Assembly: GCA_003644215.1 (NCBI GenBank)
Contig: QNBU01000040.1
Location: 1 to 8,228, forward strand
Origin: Planctomycetota bacterium
GTDB lineage: Bacteria > Planctomycetota > Phycisphaerae > Sedimentisphaerales > Anaerohalosphaeraceae
DNA length: 8,228 nucleotides
Direction of reading: 5' to 3'
In this document: piece by piece, positions 1 through 7,411 of the stretch
Position numbering within the stretch: position 1 is the first letter of the stretch
Layout of the letters: each line of letters starts with the position of its first letter
Translations under genes and position numbers: made by a program
Notes under the pieces: model-generated
What the model saw: only the letters and a program-made list of their open reading frames with translations
Databases searched by the model: none
What the model was told of the DNA's origin: nothing

Positions 1-732
1 ACATTCCCGGTGGATGTGCGCGTTACCTATCGGATTGATCCGGAAAATGCGCCGCGGGTTGTCGCGAAGATTGGCGATGACGATCTGATCCTTGATAAAG
101 TGGTAACACCTCGTGTCCGTGCGATTTTTAGAAACAATGCGGAAAAGGTCAAGGCGCTGGATTATGTTCAGAACCGAACAATTCAGGAGGCCCAGAGTCT
201 GAAAATGCTGACCGAGAATTTGGCCGGATACGGTATTACCATGCTGCAGGTCAGTATTGGTGAAGTCGGCAACGAGGAAACGCTTGGGACATTGTTAAAA
301 ACATTGACGGATCGGGAGATTGCACTTCAGGAGCAAACTACCTTTGAAGAACAGCAACGAGCGGCCGAAAAGGAAAAGGCCCTCAAGCGAACTGTCCAGG
401 AGGCCGAGGAAGAAAAACGCTTGGCGACTGCTGCATATGGCGTCAAGGTGGCTGATGAAGACCGGAAAAAAGTGATTATCGCTGCCGAAGCGGAGGCCGA
501 ACAGATTCGTCTGGTTGCCGATGCAAAGGCACAGGCCTATAAGATGATTTCCGAGGTAGTCGGACCGCAGAATGCGGCGCTGCTTGAAATTATGAAATTG
601 GTTGCTACGGATAATATCCAGATCACACCGGATGTGATGGTTTCCGGTGGTGGCAGTACGACCGAAGCCCTGATGGGTACGATGCTCAAGGGAATGCTGG
701 ACAAGCAGGCAGAAACCAAAGGGAAAAAGTAA
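1..732 (+). CDS. SPFH/band 7 domain protein (flotillin/prohibitin-like), 5' partial
   Basis: The reading frame is open to the left edge (codons for T-F-P precede the first possible GTG start at 10), so the N-terminus lies outside the window; 243 residues are visible. The first ~110 residues look like the second half of an SPFH domain (FPVDVRVTYRID, then a segment ending GYGITMLQVSIGEV). Residues ~110-190 are rich in Glu, Lys, Ala and Gln and should form the long coiled coil typical of flotillins and related scaffolds. The tail has the flotillin-like ITPDVMVSGGGS segment followed by a Met/Gly/Leu-rich end. SPFH proteins oligomerise on the inner membrane and organise membrane microdomains or regulate membrane proteases. 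An N-terminal membrane anchor would be expected upstream but cannot be seen. The gene ends 24 bases before the mdh start, so co-transcription is likely. The family call is solid; the exact subfamily is not resolved. Confidence 0.85.
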   Translation, partial: TFPVDVRVTYRIDPENAPRVVAKIGDDDLILDKVVTPRVRAIFRNNAEKVKALDYVQNRTIQEAQSLKMLTENLAGYGITMLQVSIGEVGNEETLGTLLKTLTDREIALQEQTTFEEQQRAAEKEKALKRTVQEAEEEKRLATAAYGVKVADEDRKKVIIAAEAEAEQIRLVADAKAQAYKMISEVVGPQNAALLEIMKLVATDNIQITPDVMVSGGGSTTEALMGTMLKGMLDKQAETKGKK

Positions 733-745
733 ATCATATTGATAC

Positions 746-750
746 AGGAG
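746..750 (+). promoter_or_regulatory. Shine-Dalgarno sequence of mdh
   Basis: AGGAG lies six bases before the GTG at 757. A TTG at 739 is in the same frame, but it sits upstream of this site and has no Shine-Dalgarno of its own. The site therefore fixes the malate dehydrogenase start at 757, which also puts the NAD-binding strand at the usual distance from the N-terminus. Confidence 0.75.
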
Positions 751-756
751 TTAACG

Positions 757-1689
757 GTGAGTCAAGCGAAGATTACAGTTGTCGGTGCGGGAAATGTTGG
801 CGCGACAGTGGCGCACATCGCCGCATCGAAGGGATTGGGCGATGTGGTGTTGCTGGATATTGTCGAAGGTTTGCCCCAAGGCAAGGCCCTGGATATGGCA
901 CAGGCCAAAGGAGTTTATGCTGCCGCTGGCAATCTGACCGGTACGACGGATTGGGACAAAACCGCCGGCAGTGATATTGTGATTATCACCAGCGGGCTGC
1001 CGCGAAAACCGGGGATGAGCCGGGACGACCTGCTGGCTAAGAACGCCGGTATCGTTAAGACCGTAACCGAACAGATTGTCCGAACCTCGCCGAACAGCTT
1101 TATTATCGTTGTCTGCAATCCGCTGGATGTGATGACACAGGTAGCCGCGACGGTCAGCGGGTTTGATAAAAACCGTGTGATGGGCATGGCCGGGGCATTG
1201 GATTCGGCTCGCTTTTCTTGTTTTATTGCTGAAGACTTGGGCGTGGATATAGGTGATATCCAGGGCGTTTTAATGGGTGGCCACGGTGATAGTATGGTTC
1301 CCTTGCCGCGTTTCACTTCCGTGGCCGGTATTCCGCTGCCGGAACTGATGGCCCGCGACAGAATTGATGTCCATGTTGAACGAGCGCGCAAAGGCGGCAT
1401 CGAGATTGTCAATCTGATGGGAACCAGCGCTTACTATGCTCCTGCGGCCGGTGCAATCAAAATGGCCGAAGCGATTTTGAACGACAGCAAGAGTATTATG
1501 AGTTGCTGTGCATACTGCGACAGTGAATACGGTGTCGGCGGAGCGTTCGTGGGCGTCCCCGTCATGCTTGGCGAAAACGGTGTTGAAAAAGTCATCCGAC
1601 TTGATTTGAACAAAAAAGAATCTGCCGAACTTGCTGCTTCCATTAGCCATGTCAAAGAGCTTGTTTCAGTGGTTGAAACGATGATTTAA
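757..1689 (+). CDS. mdh: Malate dehydrogenase, LDH-like type (NAD-dependent)
   Basis: Interconverts malate and oxaloacetate with NAD(H) in the cytoplasm (TCA cycle). With the GTG start at 757 the protein has 310 residues, the normal length for LDH-like malate dehydrogenases. Visible motifs, numbered from that start: Rossmann glycine loop GAGNVG at ~10-15; the acidic residue that binds the NAD ribose at Asp34; the active-site loop LPRKPGMSRDDLL with Arg83 and Arg89, the Arg-rich loop favouring a dicarboxylate; Asn121 in NPLDVMT; Asp149 and Arg152 in ALDSARF; and catalytic His176 in GGHGDSMVP. Asp149/His176 form the proton relay. One odd feature is a Cys cluster at 250-254 (CCAYC), where relatives usually have few Cys. 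It follows the SPFH gene after a short gap and its TAA faces the convergent gene's stop 5 bases away. Function is confident; a lactate-type specificity is made unlikely by the Arg-containing loop. Confidence 0.95.
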   Translation: MSQAKITVVGAGNVGATVAHIAASKGLGDVVLLDIVEGLPQGKALDMAQAKGVYAAAGNLTGTTDWDKTAGSDIVIITSGLPRKPGMSRDDLLAKNAGIVKTVTEQIVRTSPNSFIIVVCNPLDVMTQVAATVSGFDKNRVMGMAGALDSARFSCFIAEDLGVDIGDIQGVLMGGHGDSMVPLPRFTSVAGIPLPELMARDRIDVHVERARKGGIEIVNLMGTSAYYAPAAGAIKMAEAILNDSKSIMSCCAYCDSEYGVGGAFVGVPVMLGENGVEKVIRLDLNKKESAELAASISHVKELVSVVETMI

Positions 1690-1694
1690 TGGGT

Positions 1695-3656
1695 TTATCG
1701 CTGAATTGGGAAAGGTAGCTTTTCGGGCTTTCCCTCCTCAAGCTTTTTATTGAACAGCCGAATCTGCAGATCCACTGCTCCCAGCGCCCAGTCAATATAA
1801 TGCGGTTTGTGATACGGTTTGTGATGTCCCTCATGCATCAATCCGTCATAGATCGCATCAAGAAATCGTCCCTTGGTCCGCCGGCTGACAGGGACAGGAT
1901 TCGCCGCCCATTCTTTCAGCTCTTCGTATTCATTTCGCAGACGGCGACTGGCCGCCAATTGTTCCGGCCTCAAATAGTCTCCGGGGTTGATGGATAGCTG
2001 AATGCCTTTAAGGGCCATGATGAGCGGTTCATAATTAGCACGGCGTTCCAGGCGAATAAATTTGTACTGGTGCGTACGCAGAGGTGATTTGCTTGCCTGA
2101 GAATCAATGAGAGAATCATTTGCCATTCGGCTGCGGTGTTTGCCGCTGCGTGCAAACGCTAATTCCTCACCATATTCGTTGCGTTCGATTTCCTCATGGT
2201 CCAGACGGGAAATCCATAGTTTCCCGGATTGAGAAATTTCAGTCCCTCCCCCCAACACGAACAAGCATTTGACAAAGCTCAGCGGAAGTATGGTTTGTTT
2301 GCCGATTTGCCTTCGACGAAGCTGAAAGGTCAGATGCAGACTGTGCGGATGAACGGGATAGAAAGCAGTTGTTTCGCGAATGAGCTGGCTCAATATCCAC
2401 GGGTCCGCCGTTGCTGGTTTGGATAGTTCGCCAATCAGGTTAAGCCGCCCCGGAGCCAATTCCAGAAATCCGCGTTTGGCAGTGCCGTGTGAACCGGAAT
2501 GGTCGTCCACATATCCCCCCAGCTTCCACATAAGAACATCCAGTGCGAATTCGTTGAAATAGCGAAAACCATCGAACATCGACTCCTGATTAGCCGCTTT
2601 GTTATGAATTGCACGAAATCCTAAATTGCTCAATTCCAGTTCCGCCCCCATAGGAACCAGTCCCGGCTGTAAGTTATTGCGAACCCACTGAAGATTGCTT
2701 TTGGCTACGCGTGGATCAAAGGCGTTTTCGGCAACCGTGATGGCATATTTGACATAGTCGATTAAATCAAATTGATGCCCCGGCGGCATGGTTTCCAATC
2801 CCTGCCTGAGAATGAGGTCCAGTGTTTGGCGATTGGCATTGATCATCCGAAGGGCGATAAGCAGACTGATGGTGCGTGTGAAATAACGCTGGCTTGGATT
2901 GAGTCGGTTCAGCTCAAACCGGAAACGGTCATAGATCATCCACTCAAAATGATTCAGGATGGCCTGTTTTATAACCAGTGCGATGTAATTGTCAATAAAC
3001 GGTTGTACCGGTTTCTGCTGCTGTAGCGATTTTATCGAAGGACAGGGGCGATTTAGTTCGTGTTCCAAAAAGTAATCGCTGACAGCGTCTTGCCCCAAAT
3101 GGCTGATGACCAGATCTCGCTCTGTTGTGGCCACCAGTTCCCGGCGGGCTCTGCGTTCAATATCGGCGTCAATCGATTTTTCGCCCGGGCGTGTGTGATG
3201 ATGGAAGAATTTTTCGATGCGTTTCCGAAGCCAGAGTTCATGGATCAAATTTACATGGAATCGATCCCCAAATCTCTTTTGCATTGAGCTTGGACAAGCC
3301 AGATAGGCCTGAGCCGGGATAAGTCCGCCGGCAGTGTTGATGTTGACTGTTTCGCATTCGTAGAATTTGCCTTCGTATTTATCAATAAATGCCATCGCCG
3401 CCAACGGGACATCATATATGACAAAGCCCTGTATCTTGGATGTACTGTCCGGGACGGCGTAATAATAGACATTGTCCGGACTGACTCGGCGATACTCTCC
3501 CAGCATGGCCAGCTCGGCACAAAGAACCTTCTCCGGATTTGCTCGTGAGGGTTTCATGGAAAAACTGAAACCGCAAACCGATTCAAAAATTGAAGGTTCT
3601 CGAAGCGAACCATAGACAAACAAGTTTACTGTTTCTTCTTGCGTGGCGCTTATCAT
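1695..3656 (-). CDS. GGCT-like / amidoligase-like fusion protein
   Basis: The chain has 653 residues and three regions. Residues ~11-125 resemble the gamma-glutamylcyclotransferase (GGCT/AIG2) fold: VYGSLR at 14-19 is the substrate-binding loop and DKYEG at 92-96 carries Glu95 at the place of the family's catalytic Glu, followed by Y and a short strand. Residues ~126-330 are mostly helical and unrecognised. Residues ~331-558 match the ordered motifs of glutamine-synthetase-fold amidoligases (COOH-NH2 ligases): GAELEL at 337-342, a DDHS...FLELAP segment at ~384-401, HPHSLHLTF at 436-444, and RLERR at 535-539. Such enzymes are expected to join a carboxylate to an amine using ATP. The C-terminal tail is basic and His-rich. 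No signal peptide is visible, so it is probably cytoplasmic. Its ATG is 15 bases after the alr stop, with only a weak GGAA upstream. Domain calls are inferred from motifs by eye; the substrate is unknown. Confidence 0.7.
   Translation of the reverse strand: MISATQEETVNLFVYGSLREPSIFESVCGFSFSMKPSRANPEKVLCAELAMLGEYRRVSPDNVYYYAVPDSTSKIQGFVIYDVPLAAMAFIDKYEGKFYECETVNINTAGGLIPAQAYLACPSSMQKRFGDRFHVNLIHELWLRKRIEKFFHHHTRPGEKSIDADIERRARRELVATTERDLVISHLGQDAVSDYFLEHELNRPCPSIKSLQQQKPVQPFIDNYIALVIKQAILNHFEWMIYDRFRFELNRLNPSQRYFTRTISLLIALRMINANRQTLDLILRQGLETMPPGHQFDLIDYVKYAITVAENAFDPRVAKSNLQWVRNNLQPGLVPMGAELELSNLGFRAIHNKAANQESMFDGFRYFNEFALDVLMWKLGGYVDDHSGSHGTAKRGFLELAPGRLNLIGELSKPATADPWILSQLIRETTAFYPVHPHSLHLTFQLRRRQIGKQTILPLSFVKCLFVLGGGTEISQSGKLWISRLDHEEIERNEYGEELAFARSGKHRSRMANDSLIDSQASKSPLRTHQYKFIRLERRANYEPLIMALKGIQLSINPGDYLRPEQLAASRRLRNEYEELKEWAANPVPVSRRTKGRFLDAIYDGLMHEGHHKPYHKPHYIDWALGAVDLQIRLFNKKLEEGKPEKLPFPIQR
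1708..1734 (+). terminator. Possible hairpin terminator for mdh, inside the convergent gene
   Basis: GGGAAAG (1708-1714) pairs perfectly with CTTTCCC (1728-1734) across a 13-base loop, 19 bases after the mdh stop. A run of five T starts about 10 bases later (1744-1748), so the T-tract is not next to the stem as in a standard intrinsic terminator. The hairpin lies in the last codons of the opposing gene, where such signals must sit because the two genes are only 5 bases apart. On the other strand it has no following T-run. This is weak evidence and may be chance. Confidence 0.25.
1803..1825 (-). repeat. Two-copy 12-base tandem repeat in the coding sequence
   Basis: CGGTTTGTGAT occurs at 1803-1813 and again at 1815-1825, a period of 12 bases. 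In the minus-strand gene it encodes the repeated tetrapeptide H-K-P-Y / H-K-P-H (residues ~612-619), preceded by another His. It is in frame, so it lengthens the protein without breaking it, and is best explained as a small slippage duplication. Confidence 0.8.
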
Positions 3657-3671
3657 TGTATCGTATTTCCG

Positions 3672-4820
3672 TTAGTGGACAATTCGGTTAACATGGGCAT
3701 GAATAAGGGTCAGGATTTCATAGCAGATCGTACCAGCCAGATCCGCCAGCGCATAAGCTGAGCATTCGGAATCGTGGCAATTATCCAGAACCGTAACCAT
3801 GTCTCCCGGCTGAATGTTGGGGATGTCTGTAACATCCAGGATAACCTGGTCCATGCACACCCGCCCGATAACAGGGGCAAAATGCTCGTGGATTTTCATT
3901 TTGGCACAATTGGAAAAACACCGTCGGTAGCCGTCGGCATATCCCAGCGAAATGATTGCTGCCCGGGTATGACGCTGAGGAATAAACGATCTGCCATAGC
4001 TAACGGGGTGTCCCGCGGGAAGTCCCTTGATTTGAGTAATGGGCGCCTGAAGTTTTAATACCGGTTTCAATTGTACCGGGGGATGACTCATACGACGCGA
4101 ATAATATCCATACATAGAAATACCACAGCGGACCATATCGTAATGAGCTTGTGGCATTTTAATCGTTGCGGCACTGTTGGCGGCGTGGATTACGACCCCA
4201 CGCTCCTTCAGGTGATGATCCGTGATAAAATTGTCAAAGTTTTTCTGTTGTTCATAAGCGTAAGAAAGGTCTTCTTCGTCAGCGGTGGCAAAATGCGTAA
4301 AAATACCGGTCAGTTTTAAGTTTGGGCACTCCTCGATTTCGGCCATCAGTGTTTCCGCCAAATCGCTCATAATCCCGCATCGCCCCATTCCGGTTTCAAT
4401 GTTCAGGTGAATTTTTAATACGGCAGTTGTTTTTTTGAGTGCCTGCCGGACATATTTCAGCGAGTCCAAAGACGAAAGAATGCAGTCAAAGCCGTGATTG
4501 GCGCAGAGCTGGATTTCTTCGATGGACTGTGAAGGGTTTAACGGTTCCAGGATTAGAATGGGCTTTTTGTGGGTTAGCGAAGCGATATGGATGGCTTCAT
4601 AAACCGTCGCGACCGCAAACGCATCGACGCTGCTCTGCATCAGAATATTGACCGTTTCGCTGATGCCGTGTCCATAGGCGTTGGCTTTAACAACAGCGCA
4701 GAATTTTGTTTTAGCCGGACAAAGCCCTTTCAGTTTCCGGACATTGTCCAGCAGGTCCTGTGAAAAGATATGTGCCTGCAGGTCCGGTCGAATGAGTTGT
4801 TGTGATCGGTAAACTCTCAT
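3672..4820 (-). CDS. alr: Alanine racemase (PLP-dependent)
   Basis: Interconverts L- and D-alanine in the cytoplasm, supplying D-Ala for peptidoglycan. At 382 residues it has the usual length of the family. Landmarks: VVKANAYGHG with Lys45 as the PLP Schiff-base lysine; Arg147 in TGMGRCG; Arg231 in MVRCGISMYG, which contacts the PLP ring nitrogen; Tyr275 in VSYGRSF as the second catalytic base; GYADG at 293-297; Met323 in GRVCMDQ from the substrate pocket; and Tyr367 near the C-terminal CYEILTLI...R. All expected catalytic residues are present, so it should be active. The ATG overlaps the GT2 stop as ATGA (4817-4820), indicating translational coupling; the Shine-Dalgarno is weak. It ends 15 bases before the GGCT/amidoligase fusion gene, so D-Ala supply and that enzyme are probably co-expressed. 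No neighbouring ddl or mur gene lies in the window. Confidence 0.95.
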   Translation of the reverse strand: MRVYRSQQLIRPDLQAHIFSQDLLDNVRKLKGLCPAKTKFCAVVKANAYGHGISETVNILMQSSVDAFAVATVYEAIHIASLTHKKPILILEPLNPSQSIEEIQLCANHGFDCILSSLDSLKYVRQALKKTTAVLKIHLNIETGMGRCGIMSDLAETLMAEIEECPNLKLTGIFTHFATADEEDLSYAYEQQKNFDNFITDHHLKERGVVIHAANSAATIKMPQAHYDMVRCGISMYGYYSRRMSHPPVQLKPVLKLQAPITQIKGLPAGHPVSYGRSFIPQRHTRAAIISLGYADGYRRCFSNCAKMKIHEHFAPVIGRVCMDQVILDVTDIPNIQPGDMVTVLDNCHDSECSAYALADLAGTICYEILTLIHAHVNRIVH

Positions 4821-5554
4821 GAACTATCTTTTTGAAGAATGTTTTTTCTCAGCTTAAATAATTCTCGAAAAGCTCGCAGAATCACCTTTATATTTGCACC
4901 TGTCTGTTGCCCAGTTGTTCGCGGGTAATGATGGACGCCGATCTGGGTGATGGTGTAACCTTTTCGTACGGCACGGGCCAGGATTTCGGTGTCAATCAAC
5001 GCGCCGGTGCTGTGCATCTCAATCGTGTCAAATATCTTGCGTTTATAGAGCTTAAAGGCGCAGTCAATATCCCTCAGTTTCAGACCGAACAGGAAGCAGA
5101 CCAGTCGGTTCCAGCAGAAAGCGTTGAGTTTCCGGATCACCCCGTCCTGCCGATTGATGCGGTATCCACTGACAATATCGCAGTGAGCAATCAAAGGCGT
5201 CAAGGCAGGCAGTTCGGCAATATTAAATTGTCCGTCGCCATCGGTATAAAAGACATAGTCTTTTGTGGCGGCCCGAAAACCGCTCGCCAGAGCGGCTCCG
5301 TATCCCTGATTCTGTATATGATGGACGGCGCGGACATTCGGATATTCACCGGCCAGTTTATCGATCAGTTCCGCCGTTCCGTCTGTGCTGCCGTCATCGA
5401 CAAGAACGATCTCAAAATCACTGCAAATTTCTTTCACGACGGACAGCGTTTTTTCTGTCAATGCCCGCGTGGACTCTTTTTCATTATAGCATGGAAAAAA
5501 CACACTAAGTGCCGTTACCGGATGTGGGTCTGTTTGGTTTTTAAGGGAGTCCAT
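4817..5554 (-). CDS. Family 2 glycosyltransferase, polyprenyl-phosphate sugar synthase-like
   Basis: A 245-residue GT-A fold enzyme expected to move a sugar from a nucleotide sugar to an acceptor at the inner face of the membrane, most likely polyprenyl phosphate. Motifs: SVFFPCYNEKES near the N-terminus; VDDGSTDGT at ~52-60 for nucleotide binding; YTDGDGQF at ~103-110, containing the metal-binding acidic motif; and RDIDCAFKLYKR plus GALIDTEILARA in the acceptor half, as in dolichol-phosphate mannose/glucose synthase relatives. There are no C-terminal membrane helices, so this is the short soluble form; the end is basic (FRELFKLRKN). It starts only 3 bases after the stop of the large membrane protein gene and overlaps alr by ATGA. 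The neighbouring GT-C-like protein is a natural user of a lipid-linked sugar. The sugar and acceptor cannot be told from sequence. Confidence 0.88.
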   Translation of the reverse strand: MDSLKNQTDPHPVTALSVFFPCYNEKESTRALTEKTLSVVKEICSDFEIVLVDDGSTDGTAELIDKLAGEYPNVRAVHHIQNQGYGAALASGFRAATKDYVFYTDGDGQFNIAELPALTPLIAHCDIVSGYRINRQDGVIRKLNAFCWNRLVCFLFGLKLRDIDCAFKLYKRKIFDTIEMHSTGALIDTEILARAVRKGYTITQIGVHHYPRTTGQQTGANIKVILRAFRELFKLRKNILQKDSS

Positions 5555-5557
5555 AGT

Positions 5558-7384
5558 TTACCAGATATAACGGCTGTTTAAGGATTTCCAGTTTTTTCTG
5601 AAAGTTGCAGCAAGTTCTTCGAGTTCTTTTTTTTCTTCCGGATGGAACCGTGAGAGAAAACCCGCGGCTACTTCCGCACTGGCTAATCGATGGAAATAGC
5701 CGCCCTGTTTTCGGTAGTCGTCCTGTCGTTGGACAAAATCATCCAGATAGGCCTGTAAGTCGGCTGCAATTTGGGGCTTGAGTGCCGGCATTTTGCTCAA
5801 CCGGGTCATCGCTATTGCTGCCGCCGGGAATGGATACTCATCAAATGCTGCTTTGGTCAATGGATACAGGTCATTAAATCGTTCACGATTCTTGTTTTCA
5901 AGAATCACCGTTAGGGTTGTCATGTTTTTTGAGTAGGCATCTGGAAAAACCGCTTTGTTTTCGAGAATCTTGTCAATCAATTCCCTGCCCTGCGGTGTTT
6001 CGATATTGACCAGCAGATGCTGCGTGCTGTCGAGATAAGCCGTCTTCCAGTTTGGCGTCTGCTTTAGCGCACGCATCAATGTTGAGTTCATTTGTGGTTT
6101 CGGCATCAGCACTACCCAGGTATCATAGTTGTTTAGCTGGTCGTTGATCCAGTTTCCCACTTCTTTCATCTGTTCCGGCGATATTCTCCCATTCCCCCTT
6201 TTCGCTTTCATGGCGATGGGACCGCCGGCATGAATTGTCTGCCACAGGCGAAATATGCTGTGGTCATAGGCGGCCTGCGCCCGCCCGTCCATGAACAGCT
6301 TCAGAGGTGTTTGACCGGTTTTCGGATCCGGCGTCTGCCCAAAGGCCACGGCGCCGCCCTCGGTCCAGTAATTGAAGACCCGGCCGCTGATCTGATTGTC
6401 ATTGATAAATTCAGACACTTCAAATGGCTTTAGATGCGATGCCGTCATTCGCATAAACACACTGTTGTAGCGGTCATCGGTCGGCCAGGGATCCAGATAA
6501 ACGCGTTTGTATTTATCGCCCCAAATTATTGACAGAGCAAGGACGGCCAAGGCAATGCCGATGCGAAGTCCATTTTGCAGTGTTGGTGACAGAGTGGTCG
6601 CATTCAGGATGCCGTTTTTTTTCCACTGGCGGCGTGCCGTGATCATTTGCCATCCCTGGAAAATCAACAGAGCGATGACCGGGCAGGCGACGAGTCCGGC
6701 AATCGCAATGAATCGGCGGGAACGAATGGCCATATAAATTGTCAGAAATGACAGGACAATGATTGCGAGATTGATTTTTGGCCATTGAAAATCGGTTGGC
6801 AGGGTCTCATTCTTGCTCGGTCTTCGTCCCTTTCTTTGCGTCGGGCGGGGTCGTGAGAAATAGGCGACGAGCCAAACCAGAAGGACGGCTCCCATCAAAA
6901 TGCACAGGACGCCAAAGGCCTCTTGGTCGCCAACGGGGTTGGGTGTGCTGGTGGTCTTATCCATAAAATCAAAGGCCGGTTTCCACTCATTGACCTGCCT
7001 CCACGACTCGGCGTGTTTACTGAGACTGATTTCAAAGGTATGCGTCAGATTGGTCAGATGGAACGGGTTGAAAATAATCATGGCAATAAATGCCACAACC
7101 CCGGCACCGATGGTATGATAAATCCCTTTGGCCGGCAGGGCGACAAACCGCTCTTTCTTCAAAGCCATTGCTAGGATTAACAGCCCGCCAACAATAAAAA
7201 CAAAGAGAACGGACATCTGAGAACTCAATACAAAGCTCGAATAGATATCCTTAAACTGGGGGGTTAAGTTGCGGGGGACTTGCGTTAGAAAAAAGCGGGG
7301 AGCGATGCTCAGAAAATAAATAACGCCAGCCCCGATATGATAGGCGTAAAAAGGCCCTGTTTTTATATGTTTCAAAACGGTCAT
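5558..7384 (-). CDS. GT-C-like membrane protein, C-terminal portion after an in-frame stop
   Basis: 608 residues from the first ATG after the TGA at 7412-7414. It has about seven hydrophobic helices (residues ~13-33, 50-74, 87-107, 156-176, 204-220, 224-244, 273-289), a basic cytoplasm-like loop at ~178-191, and a long hydrophilic C-terminal domain (~300-608), probably outside the inner membrane. Two segments recall large GT-C-type membrane proteins of unknown function: RVFNYWTEGGAV (335-346) and MDGRAQAAYD (365-374), a 'GG...DGR..Y' pattern. There is no Shine-Dalgarno before this ATG, and the nine codons between the TGA and the ATG read A-I-L-A-A-V-S-V-A, a continuing hydrophobic segment in the same frame. 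I therefore read it as the second part of the gene at 7412-8228. Whether it is expressed separately is unknown. It ends 3 bases before the GT2 gene. Confidence 0.7.
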   Translation of the reverse strand: MTVLKHIKTGPFYAYHIGAGVIYFLSIAPRFFLTQVPRNLTPQFKDIYSSFVLSSQMSVLFVFIVGGLLILAMALKKERFVALPAKGIYHTIGAGVVAFIAMIIFNPFHLTNLTHTFEISLSKHAESWRQVNEWKPAFDFMDKTTSTPNPVGDQEAFGVLCILMGAVLLVWLVAYFSRPRPTQRKGRRPSKNETLPTDFQWPKINLAIIVLSFLTIYMAIRSRRFIAIAGLVACPVIALLIFQGWQMITARRQWKKNGILNATTLSPTLQNGLRIGIALAVLALSIIWGDKYKRVYLDPWPTDDRYNSVFMRMTASHLKPFEVSEFINDNQISGRVFNYWTEGGAVAFGQTPDPKTGQTPLKLFMDGRAQAAYDHSIFRLWQTIHAGGPIAMKAKRGNGRISPEQMKEVGNWINDQLNNYDTWVVLMPKPQMNSTLMRALKQTPNWKTAYLDSTQHLLVNIETPQGRELIDKILENKAVFPDAYSKNMTTLTVILENKNRERFNDLYPLTKAAFDEYPFPAAAIAMTRLSKMPALKPQIAADLQAYLDDFVQRQDDYRKQGGYFHRLASAEVAAGFLSRFHPEEKKELEELAATFRKNWKSLNSRYIW

Positions 7385-7411
7385 CGCAACTGAGACGGCT
7401 GCCAGAATTGC

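Noticed and set aside
739..756. TTG at 739 as the malate dehydrogenase start
   Set aside because: It would place the AGGAG Shine-Dalgarno inside the gene and add six residues before the usual N-terminus; the GTG at 757 has ideal spacing.
915..1412. 165-codon open frame on the minus strand
   Set aside because: Antisense to malate dehydrogenase, whose motifs run through the whole region; low-complexity Ser/Ile/Pro-rich product.
2772..3026. 84-codon plus-strand frame inside the GGCT/amidoligase gene
   Set aside because: Antisense to the helical middle of a long intact gene, with no ribosome binding site or motif; treated as a shadow.
4907..5581. 224-codon open frame on the plus strand
   Set aside because: It lies wholly antisense to the well-supported GT2 gene, has no recognisable motif and no plausible operon context; a by-product of the coding bias of the real gene.
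6513..6785. 90-codon open frame on the minus strand inside the membrane protein gene
   Set aside because: Same strand but a different frame from a gene with clear hydrophobic helices; the product has no recognisable features.
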